A DNA stretch of 64,000 bases, taken from contig NZ_CP149940.1 of NCBI RefSeq assembly GCF_037948395.1, forward strand, positions 992,001 to 1,056,000, given 5' to 3'. Positions 1 to 9,521 of this stretch are shown here, one piece after another. The notes beneath the pieces were generated by a model. That model worked only from the letters and a program-made list of their open reading frames with translations. It ran no database searches and had not been told where the DNA came from. Position 1 is the stretch's first letter. Each line of letters opens with the position of its first letter. Origin of the DNA: Serratia nevei. GTDB lineage: Bacteria; Pseudomonadota; Gammaproteobacteria; Enterobacterales; Enterobacteriaceae. The translations under genes were made by a program, and so were the position numbers.

Positions 1-432
1 GGCTATTTCAAACTGCGCGCGCTGTGCGGCGGCGATTTTATGCCGCGCGTCAATGAGCTGCCCGGTTCGGCCTCGGTGGTGCAGGCGGTGGCCGGTTCGC
101 TCAACGGCATCGGCTACGCCAGCATCGGTTTTCGCGCCAGCGGCGTGCGGCTGCTACCGTTGGCGGAGTCGGGAGAGGACTATGTCGCGCCTACCGCCGC
201 CAACGTGCGCAACGATCGCTACCCGCTGTCGCGCTATCTGTATATCTACATCAACAAAGCCCCCAATCAACCGCTGGAGCCGCTGACCGCCGCGTTCCTC
301 GATCGCGTGCTGTCGACCGCAGGGCAGAGCCTGGTCAATCACGACGGCTATTTGCCGCTGCCGCCGGGCGCCTTGCAGAAGACCCGTCAGGCCCTCGGGC
401 TGCAGCCGCTCGCGTCGGCCACGGTGCAATAA
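1..432 (+). CDS. PstS-like phosphate-binding protein, 3' end only
   Basis: The reading frame is open from base 1 and stops at 432, so only the C-terminal 143 residues are present. The text resembles the C-lobe of PstS-family periplasmic phosphate-binding proteins: a segment rich in S/G (ELPGSASVVQAV), then GIGYAS, then a late YPLSRYLYIYIN motif typical of PstS-like solute-binding proteins. It lies upstream of brnQ, where related genera carry a stand-alone pstS-like gene after phoBR; phoBR itself would be outside the window, so that link is inference. No transporter genes follow, so it would need to work with a permease encoded elsewhere or act as a sensor. Family call is good; substrate is inferred. 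Confidence 0.75.
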   Translation, partial: GYFKLRALCGGDFMPRVNELPGSASVVQAVAGSLNGIGYASIGFRASGVRLLPLAESGEDYVAPTAANVRNDRYPLSRYLYIYINKAPNQPLEPLTAAFLDRVLSTAGQSLVNHDGYLPLPPGALQKTRQALGLQPLASATVQ

Positions 433-483
433 GCGACAAAAAGCGGCGTAATTTTCGCCTTTTTTCACGGCCAAATGGAGCTT

Positions 484-536
484 ATACCACGCGAAAACCG
501 GGCATTTACTGGCGTTTTCGCGCGGTAAAGTGGTAT
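484..536. repeat. Nested imperfect palindrome downstream of the pstS-like gene
   Basis: Left arm 485-501 and right arm 511-527 are reverse complements apart from one mismatch (core CGCGAAAAC / GTTTTCGCG). An outer pair, ATACCAC at 484-490 and GTGGTAT at 530-536, can pair as an alternative or extended stem. There is no T-run directly after it, so it is not a standard terminator. It could be a degraded repeat element, a strong RNA hairpin or a protein site. Confidence 0.6.
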
Positions 537-540
537 ATGC

Positions 541-555
541 TTCACGTTTCGTGAA
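541..555. promoter_or_regulatory. Perfect 6-3-6 palindrome, possible operator
   Basis: TTCACG-TTT-CGTGAA is a perfect inverted repeat with a three-base centre, 54 bases before the small ORF at 610. The short odd spacer is typical of dimeric repressor sites. The binding protein is not known. Confidence 0.4.
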
Positions 556-609
556 TTCGTTGTTCAAAAATGATACAAATCATGTAGTGTATATTTATTG
601 ATAGCCAAT

Positions 610-699
610 ATGATCGACTGGTGGCTAAAGTTTATATGGTCGATAGCTCTGCTTTTCGCCGTGTGGCTTGCCTTGAAGCGCTATAAACGTTTACCTTAG
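610..699 (+). CDS. Possible 29-residue single-pass membrane peptide
   Basis: An ATG at 610 opens a 29-codon frame ending TAG at 697-699. The peptide begins MIDWWLKF, has a hydrophobic stretch of about 18 residues (WSIALLFAVWLAL) and ends in a basic tail, KRYKRLP. This architecture, one helix plus a positive end, is that of bacterial small membrane proteins and of many type I toxin peptides. No clear Shine-Dalgarno sequence precedes it, which lowers confidence or suggests structured or weak translation. Two palindromes lie just upstream. I do not recognise a named homologue, and no function is assigned. Confidence 0.4.
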   Translation: MIDWWLKFIWSIALLFAVWLALKRYKRLP

Positions 700-917
700 C
701 CCTCGTTGTCGGATTAAACCTCCATTTTTATAACTCCTAAAATTTTGCCCATCTTCATGAGCGGCCACTTTCGAATAGGGACATAAACGCCGGATCGACT
801 GCGTTTAGGGTGCTTATTTGGCGCTGCAACGATCGGGCATGCCGGCAACCGGGTGGGGCGTTACGCCACCACGCTATCGGACAATTTTTTTCATTTGAAC
901 AGGCAACACGACATCGT
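700..917 (+). promoter_or_regulatory. brnQ upstream region
   Basis: The 218 bases before brnQ hold no convincing gene. A short hairpin (GGCG-TTA-CGCC, near 857-867) and a T-run around 885-891 lie shortly before the start codon. The region probably contains the brnQ promoter; I could not fix a -35/-10 pair. Confidence 0.3.
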
Positions 918-2234
918 ATGAGTCATCGTTTAACGTCAAAAGATATCCTGGCACTGGGCTTCATGACCTTTGCCTTATTCGTTGGGGCTGGGAACATCAT
1001 CTTCCCGCCGATGGTCGGCTTGCAGTCCGGTGAACACGTCTGGACCGCGGCGCTGGGCTTCCTGATCACCGCCGTCGGTCTGCCGGTCATCACCGTCATC
1101 GCGCTGGCGCGCGTCGGCGGCGGCATCGACGCCCTCAGCTCACCGATCGGCCGTGGCGCCGGCCTGCTGCTGGCGACCGTCTGCTACCTGGCCGTCGGCC
1201 CGCTGTTCGCCACGCCGCGTACCGCCACCGTGTCCTTTGAAGTGGGTATCGCCCCGCTGACCGGCGACGGCGCCATGCCGCTGTTCATCTACAGCCTGGT
1301 GTACTTCGCGCTGGTGATCGGCATCTCCCTGTATCCGGGCCGCTTGCTCGACACCGTCGGCCACGTGCTAGCACCGCTGAAGATTGTGGCGCTGGCCGTA
1401 TTGGGCATCGCCGCGTTGCTGTGGCCTGCCGGCGCGCCGATCCCGGCGACGGCGGCTTACCAGAGCGTGCCTTTCTCCTCCGGCTTCGTTAACGGCTATC
1501 TGACCATGGATACGCTGGGTGCGCTGGTATTCGGCATCGTTATCGTCAACGCGGCGCGCTCGCGCGGCGTGAAAGACGCCGGTCTGTTGACCCGTTACAC
1601 CATTCTGGCCGGTTTGATCGCCGGCGTGGGCCTGACGCTGGTTTACCTGAGCCTGTTCAAGCTGGGCTCCGGCAGCGGCGCGCTGGTGCCTGACGCCACC
1701 AACGGTGCGGTGATCCTGCACGCTTACGTTCAGAACACCTTCGGCGGCCTGGGCAGCTTCTTCCTGGCGGCGCTGATCTTCATCGCCTGTATGGTGACCG
1801 CAGTCGGCCTGACCTGCGCCTGCGCCGAGTTCTTCGCGCAATACCTGCCGTTCTCGTACAAGACGCTGGTATTTATCCTGGGCCTGTTCTCGATGGTGGT
1901 GTCCAACCTCGGCCTGAGCCACCTGATCCAGATCTCCATTCCGGTGCTGACCGCGATTTATCCGCCGTGCATCGTGCTGGTGGTGCTGAGCTTCACCCTG
2001 CGTTGGTGGCACAGCGCGCCACGCATCATCGCGCCGGTGATGCTTGTCAGCCTGTTGTTTGGTATCCTTGACGCGGTGAAAGCCTCCAGTTTCCAGCAGC
2101 TGCTGCCGGCCTGGACCACTCACCTGCCGCTGGCAGAGCAGGGGTTGGCATGGTTGCCGCCTTCGCTGCTGATGCTGGTGCTGGTCGCGATTTATGATCG
2201 GGTGTGCACGCGTTCCCGAGTGACCGCGCACTGA
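918..2234 (+). CDS. brnQ: Branched-chain amino acid transporter BrnQ
   Basis: BrnQ is an inner-membrane LIVCS-family carrier that imports leucine, isoleucine and valine with a cation. The 438-residue product matches the usual family length (about 439) and reads as roughly 12 hydrophobic segments. The N-terminal signature [21 protein letters not shown] is characteristic, as is the [11 protein letters not shown] segment near residue 100. I chose the ATG at 918 (MSHRLTSKD) rather than the upstream frame extension because family proteins start there. It is followed by a strong terminator and proY, as in E. coli, and is read alone. Confidence 0.95.
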   Translation: MSHRLTSKDILALGFMTFALFVGAGNIIFPPMVGLQSGEHVWTAALGFLITAVGLPVITVIALARVGGGIDALSSPIGRGAGLLLATVCYLAVGPLFATPRTATVSFEVGIAPLTGDGAMPLFIYSLVYFALVIGISLYPGRLLDTVGHVLAPLKIVALAVLGIAALLWPAGAPIPATAAYQSVPFSSGFVNGYLTMDTLGALVFGIVIVNAARSRGVKDAGLLTRYTILAGLIAGVGLTLVYLSLFKLGSGSGALVPDATNGAVILHAYVQNTFGGLGSFFLAALIFIACMVTAVGLTCACAEFFAQYLPFSYKTLVFILGLFSMVVSNLGLSHLIQISIPVLTAIYPPCIVLVVLSFTLRWWHSAPRIIAPVMLVSLLFGILDAVKASSFQQLLPAWTTHLPLAEQGLAWLPPSLLMLVLVAIYDRVCTRSRVTAH

Positions 2235-2256
2235 TAATTCCCCGGCTTAATCCAGG

Positions 2257-2283
2257 GCCACGGACATGTCCGTGGCTTTTTTA
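2257..2283 (+). terminator. Terminator after brnQ
   Basis: A perfect 20-base palindrome (GCCACGGACA and its complement) is followed directly by six T. It lies inside the upstream extension of the proY frame, which supports the later proY start. Confidence 0.85.
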
Positions 2284-2307
2284 CGTTTAAAACTATGGGT
2301 CATCTTC

Positions 2308-3714
2308 ATGCAACAACAGTCACCCACCACGGCCCCCGACAATAAGCTGAAACGCGGCCTCAGTACGCGTCATATCCGCTTTATGGCGCTGGGATCGGCC
2401 ATCGGCACCGGGTTGTTCTACGGCTCGGCGGACGCCATCAAAATGGCCGGCCCGAGCGTGCTGCTGGCTTACCTGATCGGCGGCATCGTGGCCTTTATCA
2501 TCATGCGCGCACTGGGGGAGATGTCGGTCAACAACCCGCAGGCCAGCTCGTTTTCCCGCTACGCGCAGGACTACCTCGGCCCGATGGCGGGTTACATCAC
2601 CGGCTGGACCTACTGCTTTGAAATTCTGATCGTCGCCATCGCCGACGTGACCGCCTTCGGCATCTATATGGGGGTCTGGTTCCCGGAAGTGCCGCACTGG
2701 ATCTGGGTGCTGAGCGTGGTGCTGATCATCGGCGCCATCAACCTGATGAGCGTCAAGGTATTCGGCGAGCTGGAGTTCTGGTTCTCGTTCTTCAAGGTCG
2801 CCACCATCATCATCATGATCGCGGCCGGCATCGGCATCATCATCTGGGGCATCGGCAACGGCGGGCAACCGACCGGCATTCATAACCTGTGGTCGAACGG
2901 CGGCTTCTTCAGCAACGGCTTTATCGGCATGATCCTGTCGCTGCAGCTGGTGATGTTCGCTTACGGCGGCATTGAAATCATCGGCATCACCGCCGGCGAA
3001 GCCAAAGATCCGAAAAAATCGATTCCTAAAGCCATCAACTCGGTGCCGTGGCGCATTCTGGTGTTTTACGTCGGCACGCTGTTCGTCATTATGTCTATCT
3101 ACCCATGGAACCAGGTGGGCACCAACGGCAGCCCGTTCGTGCTGACCTTCCAGCATATGGGCATCACCGTGGCGGCGGGCATTCTCAACTTCGTGGTGAT
3201 CACCGCTTCGCTGTCGGCGATCAACAGCGACGTGTTCGGCGTCGGTCGCATGCTGCACGGCATGGCCGAGCAGGGCCACGCGCCGAAGATGTTCAGCAAG
3301 GTGTCGAAACGCGGCATTCCCTGGGTGACGGTGGTGGTGATGATGCTGGCGCTGCTGCTGGCGGTATACCTCAACTACATCATGCCGGAGAGCGTGTTCC
3401 TGGTGATCGCGTCCCTGGCGACCTTCGCCACCGTGTGGGTGTGGATCATGATCCTGTTCTCCCAAATCGCCTTCCGCCGCAGCCTGAGCAAAGAGCAGGT
3501 GAAGCAGCTGGCGTTCCCGCTGCGCGGTGGGGTGTTCACCTCGGTGGTGGCGATCGTGTTCCTGGTGTTCATCATCGGCCTGATCGGCTACTTCCCGACC
3601 ACGCGCGTCTCGCTGTACGCCGGCCTGGTCTGGGTGGTATTGCTGCTGGCGGGATACTGGTTTAAGGTCAACCATCAGAAAAAACGCGCGCCGCTGGCGA
3701 CGCAGCAAGACTAA
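2308..3714 (+). CDS. proY: Proline-specific permease ProY (APC family)
   Basis: ProY is an inner-membrane amino acid permease of the APC superfamily, thought to carry proline. The 468-residue protein begins with the family opening [24 protein letters not shown], including the substrate-binding GSAIGTG loop of helix 1, and has about 12 membrane segments. The motif [16 protein letters not shown] in the middle is also family-typical. The ATG at 2308 is preferred to 2266 because the brnQ terminator lies between them and the known proteins begin with this polar tail. In E. coli the gene also follows brnQ and precedes malZ. Substrate assignment rests on synteny and similarity. Confidence 0.9.
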   Translation: MQQQSPTTAPDNKLKRGLSTRHIRFMALGSAIGTGLFYGSADAIKMAGPSVLLAYLIGGIVAFIIMRALGEMSVNNPQASSFSRYAQDYLGPMAGYITGWTYCFEILIVAIADVTAFGIYMGVWFPEVPHWIWVLSVVLIIGAINLMSVKVFGELEFWFSFFKVATIIIMIAAGIGIIIWGIGNGGQPTGIHNLWSNGGFFSNGFIGMILSLQLVMFAYGGIEIIGITAGEAKDPKKSIPKAINSVPWRILVFYVGTLFVIMSIYPWNQVGTNGSPFVLTFQHMGITVAAGILNFVVITASLSAINSDVFGVGRMLHGMAEQGHAPKMFSKVSKRGIPWVTVVVMMLALLLAVYLNYIMPESVFLVIASLATFATVWVWIMILFSQIAFRRSLSKEQVKQLAFPLRGGVFTSVVAIVFLVFIIGLIGYFPTTRVSLYAGLVWVVLLLAGYWFKVNHQKKRAPLATQQD

Positions 3715-3718
3715 ATGG

Positions 3719-3748
3719 AAAAACACCGGCTGAGGCCGGTGTTTTTTT
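3719..3748. terminator. Bidirectional terminator between proY and the small lipoprotein
   Basis: The stem ACACCGGC/GCCGGTGT with loop TGAG has a T-run on the right and an A-run on the left, so it can end transcripts from both sides. The stop codon of the convergent gene lies in the T-run. Confidence 0.85.
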
Positions 3749-4010
3749 AGCGTTTGTCTTCCACTTCATCCTCCCCGGCGGCGCGCGCTTCGATACGCAT
3801 GTCGCCGCCGTTAAGGCGTTCTTCCTCTTCCTCGCCGGCGCAGCGCGCCAGCACTTCGCGAATGTCCTGCATGTTGCTGCTGAGGGCGCTCAGCGAAGGT
3901 TGCAGATTGCGGGGCATGCGGCTTTCGTCCAGCGAAGCGCTGTGCAGGCAGCCGATAAACAGCAGGGTGGCCATCAGGGCAAACAGCCGATGACGTAACC
4001 GTTTCAGCAA
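3747..4010 (-). CDS. Small acidic lipoprotein, function unknown
   Basis: The frame encodes 87 residues if it starts at a TTG at 4010, which has a purine-rich ribosome site (GAGAGGG) seven bases upstream. An ATG at 4046 is the alternative and adds 12 residues. The start is followed by basic residues, a hydrophobic stretch and a lipobox LFIGC, placing the lipidated cysteine at residue 21. The mature part is polar, with an EEEEE run and an acidic end (EDEVEDKR). The gene faces proY across a shared terminator. I do not recognise the family; outer-membrane anchoring is inferred from the lipobox only. Confidence 0.6.
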   Translation of the reverse strand: MLKRLRHRLFALMATLLFIGCLHSASLDESRMPRNLQPSLSALSSNMQDIREVLARCAGEEEEERLNGGDMRIEARAAGEDEVEDKR

Positions 4011-4142
4011 GGGCTTTCCCTCTCGGTGGTGAAGGTGATGGCGCATTAACGCCGTTTTCGCCGGGGAAAAGAAGGGGATGGAGATATCTGCTGGCAATTG
4101 AAAGAACATCATTACCAGCAGACACAGTTACGTCAGCCGACG

Positions 4143-5399
4143 TCAGGAAGCGTTCGCGTTTTGTAGAAGCATACCGCGCAGGTCATTGCCGGTTGGCGTT
4201 TGATGCACGCGCAGGCCGAACTCGTCGATCACCGCCAGAATATGGTCGAAAATATCCGCCTGAATGCTTTCATACTCCGCCCAGACCGTGGTGTTGGTGA
4301 AGGCGTAGATTTCCAGCGGCAGGCCTTCCGGCGTCGGCGCCAGCTGGCGCACCATCAGCGTCATGTTCTGGTGAATGCGCGGGTGAGCGCGCAGATAGGC
4401 TTCCAGATAGGCGCGCAGCGTGCCGAGGTTGGTCAGGCGGCGGCCGTTGAGCGGCGAGGCCAGATCGACGGCGATCTCCTGGTTATGCTGGCTCAGCTCC
4501 TGGGTCTTGACGTTCAGGTAGCTGTGCAGCAGCGGGTTGCGCTGCAGGCGGCGCTGTTCCTCTTCCGACAGGAAGTGCACGCTGCCGGTGTCGATATTCA
4601 GGCTGCGTTTGATGCGACGCCCGCCGGATTCCGACATCGACCGCCAGTTTTTGAACGAGTCGGAGATCAGCGCGTAGGTGGGAATGGTGGTGACGGTGTT
4701 GTCCCAGTTACGCACTTTGACCGTGGTCAGGCCGATGTCGGTGACCGCACCGTCAGCGCCGTATTTCGGCATTTCCAGCCAGTCGCCGATCTTCAGCATA
4801 TCGTTGGCGGAGAGCTGAATGCCGGCCACCAGCCCGAGGATCGGATCCTTGAACACCAACATCAAGACCGCGGTCATGGCACCCAGGCCGCTGAGCAGCA
4901 GCAGCGGCGATTTGCCCATCAGCAACGAAACGATCATGATGCCGATCAGGATCGCCGCCACCAGTTTCAGGCCCTGGAAAATGCCGCGCAGCGGCAGCTG
5001 ATTGGAGATCGGACTTTGGCGCAGCAGCGCCAGCAGCGTATCCAGCAGCGAGAACAGCGACAGCAGGGTGAAGGCGAGGATCCACACCTGCGCGGCGGTG
5101 ACGATCACCGCCTGGGTCTGGCTGCCGCTCTGCAACCACAGCGTCGCCTGGATGCTGATGATCACCCCTTGCAGCAGCAGCGCCACGCGCTGGAACAGTT
5201 TGTATTGGGTGATGGCCTGTTGCCAGACGCGCTGCGATTGCTGGCCACGGCGCTGAAGGGCGGCCAGCACCACCCGGTGCAGCACCAGGTGGATCGCGAC
5301 CGAGATCAGGACAATCAACCCCAATACCATCAACAGCGACATCACTCCGCCGAATTCCAAACCAAACTGTTCCAGCCAGCGCGTTATCTGTTGTTGCAT
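4143..5399 (-). CDS. ybdG: Miniconductance mechanosensitive channel, YbdG type
   Basis: This 418-residue MscS-family protein closely follows E. coli YbdG (about 415 residues), a channel that opens on membrane stretch during osmotic downshock. Four to five hydrophobic segments occupy residues 15-180. The pore-lining helix and beta domain follow, with the highly conserved block [19 protein letters not shown], then [12 protein letters not shown] and [14 protein letters not shown]. The C-terminal part ends with [11 protein letters not shown]. The ATG at 5399 gives a normal N-terminus ([11 protein letters not shown]). The gene is divergent from malZ. In E. coli ybdG sits elsewhere, so its position here is a Serratia-type difference. 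Confidence 0.9.
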   Translation of the reverse strand: MQQQITRWLEQFGLEFGGVMSLLMVLGLIVLISVAIHLVLHRVVLAALQRRGQQSQRVWQQAITQYKLFQRVALLLQGVIISIQATLWLQSGSQTQAVIVTAAQVWILAFTLLSLFSLLDTLLALLRQSPISNQLPLRGIFQGLKLVAAILIGIMIVSLLMGKSPLLLLSGLGAMTAVLMLVFKDPILGLVAGIQLSANDMLKIGDWLEMPKYGADGAVTDIGLTTVKVRNWDNTVTTIPTYALISDSFKNWRSMSESGGRRIKRSLNIDTGSVHFLSEEEQRRLQRNPLLHSYLNVKTQELSQHNQEIAVDLASPLNGRRLTNLGTLRAYLEAYLRAHPRIHQNMTLMVRQLAPTPEGLPLEIYAFTNTTVWAEYESIQADIFDHILAVIDEFGLRVHQTPTGNDLRGMLLQNANAS

Positions 5400-5535
5400 T
5401 ACCGCTCCTTAAAAAATGCGCAAAAAATATCCTGTAAACTTAAAACGCGTTAGCCTAAGGGGTAACGTGCAGGATTTGTGCCTGTTTACCTTTTTTTACA
5501 TCGGGTTAGCGTTATTTTTCGGTCTCCGCCCCCCG

Positions 5536-5545
5536 GCTCATCCCC
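5536..5545 (-). promoter_or_regulatory. MalT-box-like site upstream of malZ
   Basis: On the minus strand these ten bases read GGGGATGAGC, one base from the MalT consensus GGGGA(T/G)GAGG. It lies about 100 bases before malZ, which is a MalT-regulated gene in E. coli. A single box is weak evidence because MalT normally uses several. Confidence 0.45.
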
Positions 5546-5646
5546 GGGTTTTGCGGCCAGAGAGGAGGGGGAGTTGCACTTAACGTGGCATTGTTCGCTT
5601 CTTGAAGAACGCCGTCGATTTCGTTTGGTACAGCAGGAGAAACAGT

Positions 5647-7470
5647 ATGCTTAACGCCTGGCATCAACCGGTCCCGCCTTTTGTGGTGAAGCAAGGGCAA
5701 CGTTTGGATATCACGCTGTGGTTACAGGGGGATGAACTGCCGGAACGGGTGTTTTTGCGCGCCGAACCGGACAACGAAGAGTGGCTGCTGGTGATGAAAG
5801 CGCAGCGCCACGAGGGAATGCGGCGCTACCAGGCCAGCCTGACGCTGAATGAGGGCGAGCCGACGCGGCGTTACTGCTTCAAGCTGCTGTGGGCCGATCG
5901 CCAGCAGTGGTTCGGCCCGCAGGGCTGGTCGCCAACGCCGCCGGGCCAGCTGGCGCAGTTCGCCGTCGACGAGCCCGACCATGGCCCCGAGTGGGTGGCG
6001 GATCAGCTGTTCTACCAGATTTTCCCCGATCGCTTCGCCAGCAGCGGCGGCGAGCACGGCATCCAAAGCGGCAGCTACCGCCATCACGCGGCCGGCGCCG
6101 AGGTGATTCGGCGTGACTGGCAGCACCCGTTGGAGGATCGCCACGCCGCCTCGACCTTTTACGGCGGCGATCTGGACGGCATCAGCGCCAAACTGCCGTA
6201 TTTGCAGCAGCTGGGCGTGACGGCGCTGTATCTGAACCCGATTTTTACCGCGCCGAGCGTGCATAAGTACGATACCGAGGACTATTACCAGGTCGATCCG
6301 CACTTTGGCGGCAACGCGGCGCTGCAGCGTTTGCGAGTGAGCACTCACAAGGTGGGCATGAAACTGGTGCTGGACGGGGTATTCAACCACACCGGAGACT
6401 CGCATCCGTGGTTCGACCGCCATCGCCAGGGCGAAAACGGCGCCTGTCACCACCCTGATTCACCGTATCGCGGCTGGTTCAACTTTTACCCGGACGGCCG
6501 CGCGCTCGACTGGAAGGGCAACGCCAGCCTGCCGAAGCTCAACTTCGCCGAGCCGCAGGTGGCGGAAGCGATCTATCGCGGGGAAGGCAGCGTGGTGCGC
6601 CACTGGCTGCGCCCGCCGTACAGCATCGACGGTTGGCGGCTGGACGTGGTGCATATGCTGGGGGAGAACGGCGGCGCCACCGGCAACCTGCACCACCTGG
6701 CTGGCATCTATCAGGCGGTGAAGCAGGAGAACCCGCAGGCCTACGTCTTGGGCGAGCACTTCGGCGATGCGCGCCGCTGGCTGCACGCCGGCGTGGAGGA
6801 TGCGGCGATGAACTACATGGGGTTCGCGCTGCCGGTGCGGGCATTTTTGGCGGGGCTGGACGTGGCCTATCACCCGGTGCGGCTGGACGCCGCCGGGTGC
6901 GCGCAGTGGATGGACGGTTACCGCGCCGGGCTGCCGCACGGCCGCCAGCTGATCCAGTTCAACCAGTTGGACAGCCACGATACCGCGCGTTTTCTCACGC
7001 TGTTGCAGGGGAACGCGGCGCGCATGCAAATGGCAGCGGTGTGGTTGCTGAGCTGGATTGGCGTGCCTTGTCTCTACTACGGCGATGAGATTGGTCTGGA
7101 CGGCGGCAACGATCCGTTCTGCCGCAAGCCGTTCCCGTGGGACGTCGGCGACTGGGACCGGCCGCTGTTGGCGCTGTTCCAGCGCATGGCGGCGCTGCGT
7201 AAACAGAGCGTGGCATTGCGTCGCGGCGGCTGTCAGGTGCTGTATGCCAGCGGAGAAACGCTGGTGTTCGTGCGCCTGTATCAGCAGGAGCAGGTGCTGG
7301 TGGCGCTGCAGCGCGACGGCAGCGGCCAGGCGCAGCTGCCGCACAACCCGCTGTTGGCGCGCGGTCCGTGGCGGCGTGTGGAAGGGCGGGGAGAGTTGAG
7401 CGAAACGGCAGGCGGGCTGCGCCTGCAGCTGGCGGAAGAGTCGGCCACCGTGTGGCGCTGCGAAGGCTAA
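5647..7470 (+). CDS. malZ: Maltodextrin glucosidase MalZ
   Basis: MalZ is a cytoplasmic GH13 enzyme that removes glucose from the reducing end of maltodextrins. The 607-residue product has an N-terminal beta domain (to about residue 115) and a catalytic barrel. Visible catalytic motifs are DGVFNHTG (about 243-250), GWRLDVVHM with the nucleophile Asp333, YVLGEHF with the acid/base Glu370, and LDSHDTARF with the stabilising Asp445. The ATG at 5647 is preferred to 5602 because AGGAG precedes it at good spacing and the family starts MLNAWH. It stands alone, divergent from ybdG. Confidence 0.95.
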   Translation: MLNAWHQPVPPFVVKQGQRLDITLWLQGDELPERVFLRAEPDNEEWLLVMKAQRHEGMRRYQASLTLNEGEPTRRYCFKLLWADRQQWFGPQGWSPTPPGQLAQFAVDEPDHGPEWVADQLFYQIFPDRFASSGGEHGIQSGSYRHHAAGAEVIRRDWQHPLEDRHAASTFYGGDLDGISAKLPYLQQLGVTALYLNPIFTAPSVHKYDTEDYYQVDPHFGGNAALQRLRVSTHKVGMKLVLDGVFNHTGDSHPWFDRHRQGENGACHHPDSPYRGWFNFYPDGRALDWKGNASLPKLNFAEPQVAEAIYRGEGSVVRHWLRPPYSIDGWRLDVVHMLGENGGATGNLHHLAGIYQAVKQENPQAYVLGEHFGDARRWLHAGVEDAAMNYMGFALPVRAFLAGLDVAYHPVRLDAAGCAQWMDGYRAGLPHGRQLIQFNQLDSHDTARFLTLLQGNAARMQMAAVWLLSWIGVPCLYYGDEIGLDGGNDPFCRKPFPWDVGDWDRPLLALFQRMAALRKQSVALRRGGCQVLYASGETLVFVRLYQQEQVLVALQRDGSGQAQLPHNPLLARGPWRRVEGRGELSETAGGLRLQLAEESATVWRCEG

Positions 7471-7477
7471 AGCAACT

Positions 7478-7500
7478 GCGGGGGCCAAAGGGCCCCCGCG
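7478..7500. terminator. GC-rich hairpin between malZ and ggt
   Basis: GCGGGGGCC and GGCCCCCGC flank an AAAG loop-side sequence, forming a perfect 9-base stem. It lies between the convergent ends of malZ and ggt and probably helps to end both transcripts, but it lacks a T-run on either side. Confidence 0.5.
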
Positions 7501-7523
7501 ATAAAAGTGAGTAGGCGTTTACA

Positions 7524-9287
7524 TCAGTAACCGACCGCAGAACCTGCCGGGCGACGCACGTCGTTGGCGCCGTACAGATAGCCTTCGCGCACCTTGCCGG
7601 AAACCGCCGAGTCGTTGCCGGAGTTGGCCGGGCTGACGCCCGCCGCGCCCGGCAAACCGACCAGAATCAGTTCGGCGGCGCCCCACGGCGTTTGCTCGAC
7701 CATCTTATAGCCCATGCCGCTCAGCAGCTTCAGCGTATCGGCGGAAACGCCGCGCTGTTCGTAGTACACCTCATCCGGCAACCATTGGTGATGGATGCGC
7801 GGTGCGTCCACCGCTTCCTGCGGCGCCATGGCGTGGTCGATCACGTTCAACGCGGTCTGCAGGGTGATGGTGATGATGCGCGAACCGCCCGGTGAGCCCA
7901 GTACCATAAAGATCTTGTTGTCCTTGGTCACCAGAGTCGGGCTCATCGACGATAGTGGGCGCTTACCGGGGGCAATGCTGTTGGCTGTGCCCTGCACCAG
8001 TCCGTACAGGTTTTTCTCGCCCACTTTGACCGTAAAGTCGTCCATCTCGTCGTTGAGGAAGAAGCCGGTGCCCGGTGCGATCACCACGGCGCCGAAGCGG
8101 CCGTTGACGGTATAGGTGGTGGAGACGGCGTTGCCATCGTGATCGACGATCGAATAGTGGGTGGTTTCCGGTTTTTCATGCGGTTCCATGCCGGGCTGCA
8201 CGTTTTCCGACGGCGTGGCCTTGTCTGCGACGATTTTCTTGCGGATCTGCTCGGCGTAGCTCTTGCTCACCAGCCGGTCGATCGGGTTCTTGATGAATTC
8301 CGGGTCGCCGAGGTAGGTGTTGCGGTCCATGTAGGCATGACGCATCGCTTCGGTCATGGTGTGAATGGCCGCCGCCGAGTTGAAGCCCATGCTTTTCAGG
8401 TCGTAGCCTTCCACCACGTTGAGGATTTCGCACAGCGTCACGCCGCCGGAGCTGGGAGGCGGCGCCGACACGAACTTGTAGCCGCGATAGCTGCAGGTAA
8501 TCGGCGGCGTTTCGGTGACCTTGTAATTGGCGAAGTCGGCGGCGGTCAATATGCCGCCGCTCTGTTTGGCCGCCGCCTCCACCGCCTGCGGGATCTTGCC
8601 TTTATAGAAGGCGTCGGTTCCCCCTTTGGCGATGGCTTCCAGCGTATTGGCCAGATCGGTTTGCACCAGCTTGTCCCCCGGCTGCAGCGGGCTGCCGTCC
8701 GGGCGCAGGAAGATTTTGGCCGACTCGGGATCCTGTTTGAAGCGTGCGACGGTGGTGTCGAGGATATCGGTATCGGCGCGGGTCAGCACAAAGCCTTCGC
8801 GCGCCAGCCTGATAGCCGGCGCCAGCACCTGTTCGCGGCTCAGCTTGCCGTACTTCTCACGCGCGGTTTCCATCCCCAGCACGGTGCCCGGCACGCCCGC
8901 CGCCAGATAGCCGTACAGGCTGGCGTCTTTCTTTACCTTGCCGTCGGCATCCAGATACATGTTGGCGCTGGCCGCCGCCGGCGCGGTTTCACGGAAGTTG
9001 ATGAAGGTGTCGGTGCCGTCCGCCAGGTGGACGGTCATAAAGCCGCCGCCGCCGATGTTGCCGCAGCAGGGGTTAACCACCGCCTGCGCATAGCCCACCG
9101 CCACGGCGGCGTCGATGGCGTTGCCGCCCATCTTCAGGATATCCACGCCGACCTGCGAGGCCAGGTGTTGCGAGGTGACCACCATGCCGTTTTTGGCTTC
9201 CACCGCCGGGTTGGATGCCGCATACAGGCTGCCGCTGACCAGCAGCGCCGCCATGGTCAGGGGTTTGCTCCATTTCTGTAAAAACAT
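7524..9287 (-). CDS. ggt: Gamma-glutamyltranspeptidase, periplasmic
   Basis: GGT cleaves and transfers the gamma-glutamyl group of glutathione and related compounds in the periplasm, letting the cell recover cysteinylglycine. The 587-residue precursor has a Sec signal peptide (basic start, hydrophobic core, cleavage likely after LYAA near residue 24). The proenzyme autocleaves before the catalytic threonine; the motif TTHYSIVDHDG places it at Thr375, giving large and small subunits of typical size. The later GSPGGSRI motif forms the gamma-glutamyl binding loop. The gene is transcribed alone toward malZ. No key residue is missing. Confidence 0.95.
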   Translation of the reverse strand: MFLQKWSKPLTMAALLVSGSLYAASNPAVEAKNGMVVTSQHLASQVGVDILKMGGNAIDAAVAVGYAQAVVNPCCGNIGGGGFMTVHLADGTDTFINFRETAPAAASANMYLDADGKVKKDASLYGYLAAGVPGTVLGMETAREKYGKLSREQVLAPAIRLAREGFVLTRADTDILDTTVARFKQDPESAKIFLRPDGSPLQPGDKLVQTDLANTLEAIAKGGTDAFYKGKIPQAVEAAAKQSGGILTAADFANYKVTETPPITCSYRGYKFVSAPPPSSGGVTLCEILNVVEGYDLKSMGFNSAAAIHTMTEAMRHAYMDRNTYLGDPEFIKNPIDRLVSKSYAEQIRKKIVADKATPSENVQPGMEPHEKPETTHYSIVDHDGNAVSTTYTVNGRFGAVVIAPGTGFFLNDEMDDFTVKVGEKNLYGLVQGTANSIAPGKRPLSSMSPTLVTKDNKIFMVLGSPGGSRIITITLQTALNVIDHAMAPQEAVDAPRIHHQWLPDEVYYEQRGVSADTLKLLSGMGYKMVEQTPWGAAELILVGLPGAAGVSPANSGNDSAVSGKVREGYLYGANDVRRPAGSAVGY

Positions 9288-9473
9288 AGTTATTCCTACC
9301 CTGTCAGTTTTTTATTGTGTTGTGTTTGCTTGCCGCTGTTCACTTGCAAAGCGCGAGCCAGCGTTATTGATAGTAGCCGCAGATGGGCGTGCGCGCGGCG
9401 AGCAGGGTGGGAAATGTGAGCGGAAACAGGGAAATAAAGCACTGAAGGTGGGCGGTCTGCCCCATAAAGGGGC

Positions 9474-9505
9474 ATAAAAAAACCGGCCGCGTGGGCCGGT
9501 TGATT
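9474..9505 (-). terminator. Terminator of the peroxiredoxin gene
   Basis: Read on the minus strand, AACCGGCC and GGCCGGTT form a stem closed by a short loop and followed by seven T. It lies just after the peroxiredoxin stop codon. Confidence 0.85.
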
Positions 9506-9521
9506 CACTATCAGGCTGAAA

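Noticed and set aside
2320-3726. Long open frame opposite proY (468 codons, minus strand)
   Set aside because: It is a mirror of a GC-rich membrane-protein gene, is rich in His/Gln/Arg/Asp as such mirrors are, has no ribosome site and matches no family. The plus-strand frame is a clear permease.
4087-4122. Terminator after ybdG
   Set aside because: TCTGCTGG and CCAGCAGA can pair, but the loop is 20 bases and no T-run follows.
3811-4125. Second frame overlapping the small lipoprotein
   Set aside because: No signal peptide, lipobox or ribosome site; the other frame has all three.
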